Program-made: the position numbers and the translations under genes
Part shown: positions 44,549 through 56,526 of the stretch, piece by piece
Numbering within the stretch: position 1 is the stretch's first letter
Layout: each line of letters begins with the position of its first letter
The notes under the pieces: generated by a model
The model's database searches: none
What the model was told of the DNA's origin: nothing
Seen by the model: only the letters and a program-made list of their open reading frames with translations
From: Enoplolaimus lenunculus
Lineage: Eukaryota > Nematoda > Enoplea > Enoplida > Thoracostomopsidae
Reading direction: 5' to 3'
Assembly (NCBI GenBank): GCA_030248215.1
Contig: JASANG010003752.1
Span: forward strand, 558,001 to 622,000
DNA: 64,000 bases

Positions 44549-44690
44549 GACCCGTAGTTCAACCGAACAAGGGCTCGTAAAGGTTTTGGCCTCAATGAAA
44601 CAAATTTAGCCCTACTCGTTGTTCGTGTAAAGTTCACACGTGCCACTCCTGAAATTTTTAGTTCTTTCTAGCAAGCAATATTAATACGAT
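44549..44690 (-). mobile_element. Family G MITE, decayed
   Basis: TGACCCGTAGTTCAACCG to AGTTCTTTCTAGCAAGC. Confidence -1.
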
Positions 44691-45307
44691 ACTGGCCTGA
44701 GTCGGCGTATAAAAGTCAGCACTTGTCTTCGATTGAAGGTGACAGCGCAAATTTTTGCGTGATTCGGTTTTCTATTGAGAACAACACAAAACTACTAATA
44801 TCAGCGTTTTAAAAATATACATAAGTCAAACTTTATCATAATTTTTCAAACCAATGGACCATAAGATTGCTTTCAGATATATACCTATTGACTGCGAAGA
44901 TCTAGAAGAATAAAGCTAAGACGTAAACCAGGCGTTTGATAGTTATTTCAGTGGGCCTAATGCAAAGTTTAACTGTGGTTAGCACCAGGGTTTGAACTTG
45001 GCGGATTTTTTGTGAAAAAGAGAATGTCCGACAATTTAAGCATCAAATTTTTTTAATTTTTTCAAATGCCGATTTTTTGCTTATTCATCTCAAAAATATA
45101 ATCTTCGCGTTGCTTCGCAGATTGTTGTTTAATTTATTAATTTCAATACTAATATTATAACTGTATATATCTTGTGTGAGCCGGCTCCGGCCGCAGCCGC
45201 TTTGTGGGCATTTTTTTGCGATGAAAACTCCAGTTATTTGGAGGCATCAAAATTTACTATGGTCGTACTCAGTTGCAACAGTCAACAGTAGTTGAATCCA
45301 ACGGGTT
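44691..45307. other. Intergenic, nothing recognised
   Basis: No gene; GCCGGCTCCGGCCGCAGCC at 45180 is a small GC-rich scrap. Confidence -1.
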
Positions 45308-45440
45308 TTTTTCCGTTATTTGCTCCCAGCCGGAGTTTGCCCAAATCGGTTTGATTTTCAAAATTTTGCAATATTTTAACTTATCATGACCTCCCCTCAT
45401 CATTTCACACTAAAATTTGATTTTTTTAAAAATCTGAGTT
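45308..45440 (+). mobile_element. Single arm of the 17.5-kb fold-back family
   Basis: TTTTTCCGTTATTTGCTCCC, GAGTTTGCCCAAATCGG and CATGACCTCCCCTC match 17494-17640. Confidence -1.
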
Positions 45441-45548
45441 TGATGTGTTGAGGAGCGATGCATAATACTTGAGAATGTAAAAAATTACATAACGGCTGTT
45501 TGATCCTGAAAAAATCGAAACTGCATATTGGGTCAATGAAGGTATATA

Positions 45549-45825
45549 TAACCCTATTCACACGTGCAAGTTTTTGCTACGAGAACTTACTGCTGCAAAT
45601 TGCGCCTGCATGTTTTGTCCAAAATCCCGTTCGAAAAACTTACAGCTGCAAATAATTCATTCAAAATCACAGCTAAGAACTTAGTTCACATGTGTCAACA
45701 ATCATGCAAGTTCACTAAATTCATTGCAGCCGCTTTCTCAATGACTGATGAAAAAATACAAATCTGCATGCAATTTGCAGCTGCAAGTTCTCGCAGCAAA
45801 AACTTGCACGTGTGAATACGGCTTA
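45549..45825. mobile_element. Family E fold-back MITE, well preserved
   Basis: CCCTATTCACACGTGCAAGT to ACTTGCACGTGTGAATACGG; interior rich in TGCAGCTGCAA palindromes. Confidence -1.
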
Positions 45826-46802
45826 ATAGTTTTGATTCTGATAGTTTTGGATTATGAAGCCCAAAACACAAATGTTGATACTGTAAAAGTGATTCTTTTC
45901 GTAAAAAATTATAGTTTTATAGCTGTCACGTTGAATTTATACGCTTCAATTAAATAACTACAAATCAACCCAAAACTTATTTCTGTTTTGCCGTGAAATT
46001 AATTTGAAATAAAGCAAAAAACCCTTAATTTCTGGCTTAAGCTGAAACCTTTTTCATTAATAAATGATGACTGCGCGATGCCTGTGAGGCAAATGTATTT
46101 TTCATAGAAAAGTTTTATGATAAAAATAACACCGCATGTCACCGGTTGGCATGGCTTAATATTTTCATACCAATATTAATAGTTGGGTTACTTTCTTGAT
46201 TAAATATGTTGGATGATTTTTAGGGACCTAACAGTAGTTAAAGCATATCTCTAAGCTTAAGCCTATTGAACAAGCAACAAACATAGAACTAAACCTGAAC
46301 AAAGCAATTAGTATAAAGCCTAAGTTGACTCTCTGTTGCTGTCTCTCAGGTAAACAGGACGCTCCTTATGACAAAATTTTTTCAAGTTTTAATATGTAAG
46401 GTCACCTTTAGGTAGACATATTAATTTTTGTTCTATACCACAGACAATTATATTTTTTCGGCCATTTTTGACCTGTACAAAACCTGAAGAAAATAATTTT
46501 ATTTTTGCGTCTATATGTCTCAGACTAGCACCGACCGCTGAATAATTTATAATATTCGGTCTAAGTGACCAGCTTATATTGCCAAACGTTAACCAGATTC
46601 GATGCACGCATTACAGTTATGAATATACCTCTGGTGACAGAGTTACCAAAATTTGGCTACTTAAGGTAAATCTGCAACAATTGGTTTCACTCGCAGTTTG
46701 CAAGGAGCAGCGCTAAGAATTTTACGCTTTAATGTTATAAAAATAAGTTTTCTAAACTGATGCATAACCATTTTAATTTTGACATTGAATAATGAAAAGT
46801 AA
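45826..46802. other. Intergenic; degenerate A element
   Basis: No gene. About 46222-46375 has AAGCTTAAGCCTATTGAAC and a decayed right end, a worn A-family copy. Confidence -1.
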
Positions 46803-47325
46803 CAGTAGTGACCCGAATAAACGGGGTGCCGGCTGATATTTTTTCGCCTTATTGCAAATACACGTTATGTTTCGGCCCAGGTAAACAATAGCGGCCTAAG
46901 CAATCCCTCATCCTAAACATGACCTTAATCTAAATTCTAAGCGTAAGCTTAAGCGTAAGCCTTACAACCTTTAATTCCAACAGTCCCAATGTCTTCCGTA
47001 GGCAGGTACCTATTTTTGACATGGGCGTCTTTTTCAATAAAGCTTCAGCTTTATTTGGACCATACACAATTAATTTATGCATCCATTTTCTATGGTATAT
47101 GTATGGTAAGATTACTAGTTTATTTTGCTAAGAATAAAGGTAATATTATTATGCTTTGCGTAAAGAATCAAACTCTGTTCTGAACTTTAGTCCAAGGATT
47201 ATTTACGCCCTATTAAAATAATTTACGTATATGGACTATTTAGTAATTTTGGACTCTATCTATTTACAGACTATAATTAGGAAAATAGTTTCCTATTGGT
47301 TCAGACACAAAATAGAGACTCTGGA
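46803..47325 (+). mobile_element. Family I element, diverged
   Basis: AACAGTAGTGACCCGAATAA at the left, then GACTATAATTAGGAAAATAG and AGACACAAAATAGAGACTC matching the right part of 674-1820. The middle carries CCTAAG-type sequence, perhaps a nested A element. Confidence -1.
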
Positions 47326-47674
47326 CTTGCAATAATATTTGTAAGCCTGGTATGCATGACTGCGAAGTGCAAAGTTTTTTATAAATCCAGTTGAAAGGCG
47401 TAAGCACCGAGGGGTCGTGGCGTGTCCGACACTCTCGCTTTTTTGGCAAAGATATCCACCAGGTACCAGGACTTTCGTTCAAATTGTAGCTACGCACCTG
47501 GGAAACCTGATGCTGTATACGATCATTTAACTATTTTTATGTGAACTGGCAATAATACTGTCACAGTTCCTACTGGTGCCTTCATAACAAACAGTCAGTC
47601 AACAAATTGCTAAGGTTTGAACTGGTTTTTGCCAAAAACGAATTTCTTTCAACCCTTAATTCTATAGAATTTGC
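47326..47674. other. Intergenic, nothing recognised
   Basis: No gene or repeat identified. Confidence -1.
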
Positions 47675-47879
47675 GGCCAACGTAAAGATCAGGGGCGGAA
47701 CGTTTTTCTGTGGGACTACGACAGAGTAAACTTAACCATAGACTTATTTTTTGCTTGGCTTAAGCTTAGACTGAGACTTAGGAATATGCTCATTCTTGCG
47801 ATTAGGTTTAGGCTGAGGCTTAGGCTTAGACTTAGAAATATTGTTATACACTGTTCTGCCCCTATTCTTTACATTGGCC
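47675..47879 (+). mobile_element. A3 hAT-like MITE
   Basis: GGCCAACGTAAAGATCAGGG to TTCTTTACATTGGCC; flanks GAATTTGC/AAATTGGC (6 of 8). Confidence -1.
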
Positions 47880-47937
47880 AAATTGGCAATAATACGTAAG
47901 ATAAAGCCCAATGAGTAACCCAAATTATAGACAACAT

Positions 47938-48146
47938 GGCCTATGTATAGAACAGGGCCGGAACAGTAGTATAAGCATATTCCTAAGCTTAAGCCTAAGC
48001 ATAAGCATAAGCGTATGCATGAGCCTATTCCTAGGCCTAAGCCAAAGCCTAATCCTAAGACTAAGCAAAAAAATTTGTCTAAAGCTTAAACTGACTCTCT
48101 TATAGCCCCTCCGGAAAACGATCCGACCCTGTGCAATACATAGACC
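47938..48146 (-). mobile_element. A2 hAT-like MITE
   Basis: GGCCTATGTATAGAACAGGG to GCAATACATAGACC; flanks GACAACAT/GACAACAC (7 of 8). It ends 22 bp before the possible small-gene ATG at 48169. Confidence -1.
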
Positions 48147-48168
48147 GACAACACAATTTAAAAAATAT

Positions 48169-48619
48169 ATGAGGGTGTTGTTTGTTCTTATTGTGCGCTC
48201 GACGTCCAATGCAAATTGTATTTTCCAACACGGTGAACGGAATGTTTTCACTGAACATTATTTGCTAAACCACAGATTCAACTCAACGTTTGACTGCATC
48301 CTTTTAAGCAACAATTTTAATCGAATAACACTTTCAAGTATTAATCAAACCGCCGAATACGGTATGATTGGTATGAGAGGTTTTGTCTGAAAGCTTGAAA
48401 TCCATCTTACGAACGACAATTTCAGCTTTAAAGTCATTTCCGATATACGATAAACTAAGCGAAACTTTGCTAGTTCCGCGCGCACAATGCGCGTGCTACT
48501 TTGCCAATTTATGCTCACAGTCTTATACGTACCACCCATTGTCTTTACGTTTCAAAGTTTCCAATGAATTTCTTGTGTTTAATTTTAACCAGTTTCCTGT
48601 TTTGAGTCGACTCTACTGA
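48169..48619 (+). CDS. Possible small secreted protein, two exons (weak)
   Basis: Exon 1 48169-48361 and exon 2 48426-48619 join across a 64-bp GT-AG intron (G|GTATGA ... TTTCAG|CT) in phase 1, giving 128 residues. The N-terminus MRVLFVLIVRSTSNA could be a short signal peptide. NST and NQT glycosylation sites and Cys residues, including CAC, follow. No family is recognised. The donor resembles that of the DSL-like gene. The exons are short and could be chance open frames, and the ATG lies only 22 bp after an A2 transposon. Transcript evidence would decide. Confidence -1.
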
Positions 48620-48865
48620 CAGCTATAAGGTTTTCGATCTATCTTAGCTAAAGCTACGCATCTCAACTTGAGCTGTCTCTGCTTTCGGGAAGTCGCTGTA
48701 TTAAAGTTTGAAATTTATAGAAGATGAGTTTGTTTTGAATTCTACAGGAATATATGATTGTGTTTAGTTCTCGTTGAAGTACGTTAATATGAATGAAATT
48801 TCAGATTAATTTGAGCGGCTGAGATGTAGGTAGGCCGGTATCTGATACAGGTCGGCGATAATTAT
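48620..48865. other. Downstream of possible small gene
   Basis: No repeat recognised and no clear polyadenylation signal. Confidence -1.
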
Positions 48866-49046
48866 GCATCGTTTACTTTATCTCGTGTACGCGGTGTGGA
48901 GAAATACACGAGGTATACACGCTTGCTTATTGATGTTGCTTCTGAACTTTTCAAATGACTGTTTCCACAATTCTAAAAGCAAGTCGTCGCCGTCTATACC
49001 TCGTGTATTTTTCCACACCGCGTACACAAGTTAAAGTAAACGACGC
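48866..49046. mobile_element. Fold-back MITE with ~55-bp arms
   Basis: GCATCGTTTACTTTATCTCG...GTGTGGAGAAATACACGAGG and its inverted partner ending AAAGTAAACGACGC. ATTAT on both sides may be a 5-bp duplication. Confidence -1.
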
Positions 49047-49206
49047 ATTATTTAAGCATTTAATTTGAACTAAACTAAGGTTTGCCCATTATGATAGCCT
49101 GTAAAACTGTCGAAACACTGAAAAACTATTTCAAAATTAAATAACTGTTTTACGGTTTCAAACAAATATATAATGTAAAATCACTGGAGCTTTGTATACT
49201 GGGCTC

Positions 49207-49419
49207 ATTATTCTCAAATGTGTATAGCAACTATCATCAGTTAGTAATAGGTTTTCAAACTCACTAGCTATTGTAGTTCCTGAAGTCAAAATTAGAGCAG
49301 AAGTAGAGCAAATCGTCTGCGAAATATGTGCCGAATTTTTAACCTCAGCCATCTCTGGTTCAAAAGTTACAAGACCTGTCACCAACTGATTATAGGTGCT
49401 ACACACGTTTTAGAATACG
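49207..49419. mobile_element. Family D MITE, full
   Basis: TTCTCAAATGTGTATAGCAAC to AGGTGCTACACACGTTTTAGAAT. Confidence -1.
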
Positions 49420-49695
49420 GATCTTAGTTAGAGTCCGATATCTTTATTACTTTAGCGTGCCATAGATTTGTGAATATTAATTAACGTATAAAGCAACATT
49501 ATACTCACATATTTTAGTGATTGGGTTAAAATTAAACACTATTTCAAATGATTTTCGCGTTTCAAACAGCAACTATCACGACACTTTATGCAAGCAAAGA
49601 AACTGTGAAATGAATCGCTTGAACAGCGATTAAGCAAGTGCTCTTAAGGTTCGTCAAAATGTTTATCATCAATATAAACGCTTTTTCAAAAAACG
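49420..49695. other. Intergenic, nothing recognised
   Basis: No gene or repeat identified. Confidence -1.
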
Positions 49696-49884
49696 AGCAC
49701 ATGTAAGGATCACGAGCTTAAAGGTTTTAGCACAGGACTGCAATAGAGTTAGTTTAAGCTTTAGACAAATTTTTGGCAGGCTTAGGATGATATTTAGGAA
49801 TAGCCTTATCCTTACGATTAAGCTTAGACTTAGGCTTGCAATTCAGCTTATACTACTGTTACGGCCATGTTCGATACATTGGCC
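49696..49884 (+). mobile_element. A3 MITE
   Basis: AGCACATGTAAGGATCACG to TTCGATACATTGGCC; flanked by AAAAACG-like sequence on both sides. Confidence -1.
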
Positions 49885-50228
49885 AAAAACGAAACGCGTT
49901 TTGTATGTTTAAAACCTTGTTGTTATAATATTTTTAAATCATTGTTTGTACGAAAGAATGTACTTGAAATTGATATAATTTAACGTTAAAGCTTAGGATT
50001 GTGCTAGATTTAAACGTGAACTCCAGCTTTGATGAAGCTATTTTCGATTGGCGTCATTATTAAAACCACTCAATAATTGGGCATGCGTAAAACAAAATGT
50101 CTCATTCTTGAGTTTGGCTAAATTAGCTAGGTCACCAGGAAACAGCGACAAGACAAAATTTGATTAACAAATTTGCAGTATTACTTCTGCGTTTTGGTTT
50201 AAGACATCCAATATAGCATCTGAACGGC

Positions 50229-50418
50229 GGCCGATGTTACTTTGAGGGTCGTACCGTTGTTCTGCTGGATTGTCGAAATAAAGTTCGAGCTTTAGACAAT
50301 TTTTTGCTTAGGCTACGGCTTAGGCTTAGGAATTAGCTTGTTTATGCATACGGTAAGGCATAGGCTTAGAAATATGCTTATACTACCTACAGCTACGCCC
50401 CTCAAAGTAACATTGGTG
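50229..50418 (+). mobile_element. A1 MITE
   Basis: GGCCGATGTTACTTTGAGGG to CTCAAAGTAACATTGGTG; flanks TGAACGGC/TTAATAGC (5 of 8). Confidence -1.
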
Positions 50419-51699
50419 TTAATAGCAGTTGAACCAAAAATAATTAACTATGCTATCCATGCTAAAACGTTCCCTCAAGGATATGATATATAAATATAAA
50501 TATTATGTATATACATATATATTAAATTGAAACCAAATCCAAGCCAACGGAGAATAATTAAACCCAAATCGGATTAGATGTGAATACAAAGTAGGCTCGT
50601 TGCCGGTAATTTGTGATGGATTTCTCAGCATCGGGTCAACTCTAAAGTATCATAGTACAATATTCCATATTGTCATAATACGCAAATAGACACATATTTT
50701 GCGAAGCATAGGATTTATTCTCAAATTTCGGATTTTAGAATGTGGCGAAAAAGGTTTTATCTTCAAATCAAATTTTATATTAATTGTAAGAACCGCGCAA
50801 ATCGTTATCCGTATTATTAAAGCTGGAACATCACACATACGTAATTTGGGCGGCTTTCCAGCAGTATTTTGTTTACAATATTTTCGTAGAACAAAAATGT
50901 GACTGTTCTGCGGAATGAAATTTTTCATACAGATTGTTTTCGATTCACTAACTGTTACGCATTGCACAAAGCCGGCTGACTAGTATTATTTAATTAAAAT
51001 GAACATTGAAAATTTTGTAATCATCAAAAATGCGCAAAGCACGTCACGTCTCAGCTAATCAGGCAATATTCATTTGCGAAAAGGTTAAATGGAAATTTTT
51101 TCTTGAATGTCTATAACGCTTTATCGCTTAATACAAAAATTGCGTCAACTACTCTTTACGCTCAACCTCGCTACCTGAATTTTACGCTGTAAAAACGAGT
51201 AAAATTCTAAAACAATAATCTTGAAAACAGAAAGCAGATTTATATTTACAAAATGTGAAGTATACAAGACGTTCCGCTGTCTCGGCGTTCTTCATAAAGT
51301 TGTTTGTCAAACGCTTCGTTTTAGCACCTGCATTGTTTGCATAAAAGCAAAACCTGTGCAGTGAAATTTGCTAAAAATAGTAAGGCGAGGTTTGCACGCA
51401 ATAAATGAAATATTGAATATTGCGTGGTCTCAGTTGAATTTTTGCTTAAATTTGCTATACTTGAAGCGCATTTTTTAAAATTCTTTCGCTGAACCGTGAG
51501 TTATGGCTTAGAGTTGTTTATTTTGCTAAACCTAATTTGCCCATTATTGGCAGAATGTGTATTGTGTGCTTGCTAATAGCCAGAAGTGCGTCAAGGGGAA
51601 CGGTGGCTCAGACACCCTAGCTAGTTTGTGGCCTTTTATCGAAAAGTTTCAACCATATTGGAAATAGACGGCCTGCATGACCCTTGTTCGAAGTTTTGT
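50419..51699. other. Intergenic, nothing recognised
   Basis: AT-rich; overlapping short open frames at 50650-50967 lack protein-like features. Confidence -1.
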
Positions 51700-51850
51700 G
51701 AAAAGATGAAAACGTTGGGAATCGAACCACGGCCCCTTGCACTCGAGTCAAGCATGCTACCACTACACCATGTAGTCATTGCAACAACTTTATAGTCCGG
51801 TATATGTGCACATGTATGGCAATCTTTTTGCTATACGTACACGTTACCGT
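51700..51850 (-). repeat. tRNA-derived SINE-like repeat
   Basis: On the minus strand TGGTGTAGTGGTAGCATGC (A box) and CCGTGGTTCGATTCCC (B box) with CTTGACTCGAGTGCAAG between them. The acceptor stem does not pair, and the 5' extension is shared with the copy at 41598. Confidence -1.
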
Positions 51851-51854
51851 GCAA

Positions 51855-51970
51855 CAGGGTTCAACAGGAATTCCTGTTCCAGCCGAAATTCCTGCAAAAA
51901 TTTAATTCTTGTTCTTGTTCCTGTTCCTGTTCCTGCATTCAAAGATACACGAACCGGAATTTTTACGGTT
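51855..51970. repeat. GGAACA-hexamer element, partial
   Basis: CAGGGTTCAACAGGAATTCC then TTCCTGTTCCTGTTCCTG; it starts like family B but with hexamer GGAACA instead of GGAGCC. Confidence -1.
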
Positions 51971-52765
51971 TTGCGACAAATTAAGCCAAAATAATTTAAA
52001 TATTAGAAGTTGTGCTTAAAAAATTGTTATTTCGATATGAGTGTTTTTCAATTTACTTCAATTTTGTTAATAAACTGTTTTCGTTGTGTTTTCGCAAAAC
52101 CCCATGATGAATTAGCTGACAATTCGCATAAGCTGTTATTTGGCAGGTTTTGTAGAAGTTTTAATGTTATTGAAACTATGTTTGACCACGTTTGACAAGC
52201 GAAGATGTCCGAACGAGATTCTTTTATCGCTCACCGTATTTGTCGACCTTTGCAATTTGTATGTTGCTTTGTAAAATCAGCAACAACAAATTAAATAATC
52301 ATGCGTTTACGCCCTACTTCTGTCATCAAGAAGTCCTGATTTTCTGATCCATACGATCCCATTGTCGTGGTCGTCGAAGTTACCAGAAATTTATTTACGG
52401 AGGGTAAAACGACATATAAAAGTTTTTACAAGCTTACATAGCAAGCGAAAATGTAATCATTGCAGGATGTTTCCAAAGGCTGCAACAGTATTTTTTCTCG
52501 CATCTCTGAAAATCTTTGGTAATATAATATACCATATCGTCCGTTGCATACGAAGACGCTGCTGGTTGCGATGAAAAACGTCTATCTATACGCTTAAGCC
52601 ATCTCAAAAGTATAGGAATAATTTTATGAAAATATTCTGAAATGCAAAATTTTCTTAATTTGCTGAATATATGGAGCATAATTATCAGCGCCGGATTCAA
52701 GAGGGCCGAGGAAGCCCGGGTCCCGGATCTCTCACCCAAAGGGGCGCCTCCCACCAACCGAAAAC
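51971..52765. other. Intergenic, nothing recognised
   Basis: No gene. GCGCCGGATTCAAGAGGGCC at 52689-52708 may be the start of the element that seeded the following tandem array. Confidence -1.
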
Positions 52766-53345
52766 CGATGATAAGATTTAATGGATAACAAGCCATCAAA
52801 ACCACTGTGCAGTGCAGGCGGTAGCGCCCACCCCACGTACTATCAGTTGAGGGCCTTGACCCTTGGAATGCCCCCATCTTGGTTGATAAGATTTAATGGA
52901 TAACAACCAATCAAAACCACTGTGCAGTGCAGGCTGTAGCGCCCTACCCCACGTACTATCAGTTGAGGGCCCCGACCCTTCGAATGCCCCCATCTTGGTT
53001 GATAAGATTTAATGGATAACAACCAATCAAAACCACTGTGCAGTGCAGGCTGTAGCGCCCCACCCCATATACTATCAATTGAGGGCCCCGACCCTTGGAA
53101 TGCCCCCATCTTGGTTGATAAGATTTAATGGATAACAACCAATCAAAACCACTGTGCAGTGCAGGCTGTAGCGCCCCACCCCATATACTATCAATTGAGG
53201 GCCCCGACCCTTGGAATGCCCCCATCTTGGTTGATAAGATTTAATGGATAACAAGCCATCAAAACCACTGTGCAGTGCAGGCGGTAGCGCCCCACCCCAC
53301 ATACTATCAATTGAGGGCCCCGACCCTTGGAATGCCCCCATCTTG
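52766..53345. repeat. 116-bp tandem array, 5 units
   Basis: Unit contains GATAAGATTTAATGGATAAC, CAATCAAAACCACTGTGCAG and CCGACCCTTGGAATGCCCCC; starts near 52766, 52882, 52998, 53114 and 53230. The overlapping minus-strand frames repeat every 116 bp and are artefacts. Confidence -1.
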
Positions 53346-53485
53346 GTTAACTGGAAAATTTTTCGCGGACAACGATGTTAAAAAGCTGTAAAACAATTAA
53401 TTGGGGACACTCTGGGACCTGTGTAGGGGGGCGACAATTCTTATTCTAACGCTGGCTCTGCCACTACGGGATGGTCAGGTTATAT

Positions 53486-53725
53486 CAGGGTGCAACCGGA
53501 GGTGACAAATACAGAAGTTGGAGCCAGAGTCGGAGGTGAAGCGAAATTTTGTGGTTAAAAATGATGTTTGATTTGCTAATTTGACCAAATATCTGTAAGT
53601 TGTCGTTAAAATTTTTGGTTTTTACGTTTATTTTTTTTACGAAATCTCGTCAATTTTTTCCTAAAAATGGTACCAAAACTTAAAACTAAACGCACCAAAC
53701 AAATAAATTTTGTGATATTAACGTT
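53486..53725 (+). mobile_element. Family B MITE, 3' truncated
   Basis: CAGGGTGCAACCGGAGGTG, then the usual AT-rich core; no right end. Confidence -1.
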
Positions 53726-53805
53726 TAAAGTTATGCTGCTGGCATTGCGTTGATATTCTGAAACAAACTATAAATCTATCTAATGTGGAATAACAGTCGA
53801 TAAAG

Positions 53806-54047
53806 TAAAAAAAGAAAAAAACGGGACCGCCCAATCCATTCTTTGACTTCAGAAAATTTTCAGACTTCGGCGGAATCATAAGTGACTACAAAGAAAAAAA
53901 CGGGACCGCCCTATCCATTTTTTGACTTCAGAAAATTTTCAGACTTCGGCGGAATCATAAGTGACTACAAAGAAAAAAACGGGACCGCCCTATCCATTCT
54001 TTGACTTCAGAAAATTTTCAGACTTCGGTGGAATCATTAGTGACTTC
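53806..54047. repeat. 79-bp tandem array, 3 units
   Basis: ACGGGACCGCCC at 53821, 53900 and 53979, each followed by CTTCAGAAAATTTTCAGACT and GGAATCAT. Confidence -1.
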
Positions 54048-54810
54048 TCCAATGTCAATCTAGAAAAGTCCTTGCGCCGTAAATTGTTTCGTACTTGTGG
54101 TACTTTTTATTTCATTAGAGTCTGTCACTTTAAGCTCCGATGTATAAAATAATGATGGTTAATAAAAGGTTCTGCTAGTCATATGGGTCCAAGGCCTCCC
54201 ACCTTTTTAATCCTGCCCTCATGATTAAATATATATATGCAAACCTCTGCAACTAAAGAAATTTTGTGATAGTATCGTCATATGTGCAGTAACCTAAATA
54301 TGGAATTTTTTTACACTTCAACCTGTCAAATAACGTAATTAATTAACACTGAGATATACCGGTTGATTCATTATTTTAAACACATTTTTTCGCAACCAAG
54401 TGCTGCAAACAACATGTGCACAATGCAAGACTGTGTGAGTTATATATTCCAACTAAAATAGCCTTAGCTAGGTATTTAAAGCTTAATTCTGTCGGTTGCG
54501 AATTAGTAAACGCTTCACTAACACATTGTGGAGTGTGGCGTGTGTCTATTGCTGTAATAGTTGTTGCATGAGACATAGACAGCCGCGGAAATGGACAATT
54601 TTATGCTAATTATATGCCGTTGAGAGTTTTAGGATGCAGTTTGAAAACAATGCCATTATTACTCGTTTGAACGTGAGAGCAGCTAATTGAATGCAATTCT
54701 GTTTCGACGACAATATTTATATTCTAAATCATAAATTCTGGCTGTTTGGTTCAGTCACACAGAAACGCGGGTGGGTCTGGCATGTCAATCGATACCCCTA
54801 GAAAAATATA
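54048..54810. other. Intergenic, nothing recognised
   Basis: AT-rich, no coding signal. Confidence -1.
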
Positions 54811-55089
54811 CACTGCAAAAAATGGTGACTCAAATTGATTCTCTCCGAAATAGGCTTTTCCTGACTACACAAACTGAGTCAAAATTCGACTCTGCCAAAG
54901 TCAAATTCGATTCGTTGAATCGCTCAGTGAGTCAAATTTGACTCTGGCGGAGTCGAATTTGACTCAGTTTGTGTTGTCAAGAAAAGCCTATTTCAGAGAG
55001 AGTCAATTTGACTCACCATTCTCAGTTTGTGTTGTCAAGAAAAGCCTATTTCGGAGAGAGTCAATTTGACTCACCATTTTTTAACAGTG
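54811..55089. mobile_element. Family C MITE with duplicated right arm
   Basis: CACTGCAAAAAATGGTGAC to TTTTTTAACAGTG, TA both sides. CTCAGTTTGTGTTGTCAAG to CACCATT occurs twice (54963-55018, 55021-55078), making it 279 bp instead of about 211. Confidence -1.
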
Positions 55090-55660
55090 TACCGCTGTGT
55101 CCTCGCTTCGCTGGCGAGGTTTTTTTAATCAGATGATTCCTTAAAGGATTCGATTGACCTTCCGTTCTGGTTTTAGCTGCTAAGCTTCTGTATGCCGTTT
55201 GACATCCTTAGAAAAAAGTAGTAGCCGTGTACGTGGTGTGGTTTTATATTTTGGAGAAAAGTTGTTTTGAATTTTGTTAGGAACATTTTCTATTTGTGCG
55301 CTGTATCAGGGCGACGCGTGTCAACTCGAATTACGTTTAGTAAATTAAAGGGTCCATATTTGCATACTTTTTTGCATAGAAAACATTACTCTTGATATTA
55401 TCAATAGTTGCAGTAATTAACTATTAATAAATAAATATTTCCCACTTTAGCTTGACCAATTTAGCAACACTTTTTTATCTGGTTCACATGTTTACACCTT
55501 CTCAGTGGCAATCAGATGATAGAGATTTAAAAATCGCAGGATCATAGGCCAATTCCAGGTCAAAGAACGTTCAGACAATGAGAATGAGAAATGAAAATAA
55601 AAATTTTATGAAAAATAATTTTATTCCCGAACACAAAACTCTTTAACTTCTTTATGTTTA
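55090..55660. other. Intergenic, nothing recognised
   Basis: No gene or repeat identified. Confidence -1.
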
Positions 55661-55667
55661 ATACGGC

Positions 55668-55989
55668 CAAGAGTGGATGATGCATACTTTAACAAGAGTA
55701 TGCAACTGGGTACACTCTGTGTCGAAAACAATGTACCCGTCACGCGTTGCATTATTGGCCTACCCTCCCCCCTTTTATTTAGAGTAGGTGTACAACCTGT
55801 TCGAACCATGACACTTTATGTATGCGGCTACAAAAATGATTCGTTTATAGTGTAATAATTTAGGGTTTTTGCATGTGACGACGACCCCCCTCTAAATAAG
55901 GGGGGTCGGCCAAAAACGCAACGCCTGTCAGTACATTTTTTACCATGCGAAACCACAAGAGTTGCACACTCTTGTATTATGCACTCTTG
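55668..55989. mobile_element. Family F MITE with perfect 7-bp duplication
   Basis: CAAGAGTGGATGATGCATAC to GTATTATGCACTCTTG, flanked by ATACGGC at 55661-55667 and 55990-55996. Confidence -1.
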
Positions 55990-56181
55990 ATACGGCTGAT
56001 GACGTGAAACTTATGAAAATGCCACTTGGTGTGTTTTCTATAGACTTCCTTTCCAGCAGTTTTTCACTAATCGTAAGTGTGGGTTTTCACTTTTAGGTAA
56101 TTGTTTTGTTGCGTGACCATGCTTTATTGCATAAACCACGCGTAACAGATATGTTTCTTGCAGCCCGTGTAAGGGAACTTG

Positions 56182-56526
56182 CAGAGTGCAACCGGAGGTG
56201 GAAAATTCCGGAGCCGAAGGTGGAGCCGGAGGTCAACGAAACTTGCCGGAGACGGAGGTGAGGCGAAATTAGGTAGTAAAATCATAGTTAATTAATTAAT
56301 TTTAGCCAATATCTGCAATATGTTTTTAAGTTGTTTGATTTTACGCTAATTTTGTCCTGAGAATTGTGACAAAAGTAAAGCGAAAGGCGCTAAACCGGTA
56401 AATTTTTCAAAATTATGCAAAATTTTACTACCGAAATTGCCGGAACCTCGGTAAAAAATTCTATCGGAGCCGGAGCCGGAGGCCGATTTTGTGCCGGAGC
56501 AGGAGGCGGACCTGTGGCGTATCCAG
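56182..56526 (+). mobile_element. Family B MITE
   Basis: CAGAGTGCAACCGGAGGTGG, GGAGCC hexamers at both ends, right end eroded (GGACCTGTGGCGTATCCAG). Confidence -1.

Noticed and set aside
51700-51800. Functional tRNA gene on the minus strand
   Set aside because: A and B boxes are present but the acceptor stem does not pair, and a homologous copy with the same non-tRNA extension exists at 41.6 kb, so a SINE-like repeat is more likely.
52796-53341. Series of 88-residue minus-strand frames starting MGAFQGSGPS
   Set aside because: They repeat every 116 bp with the tandem array and have no initiation or splice context.
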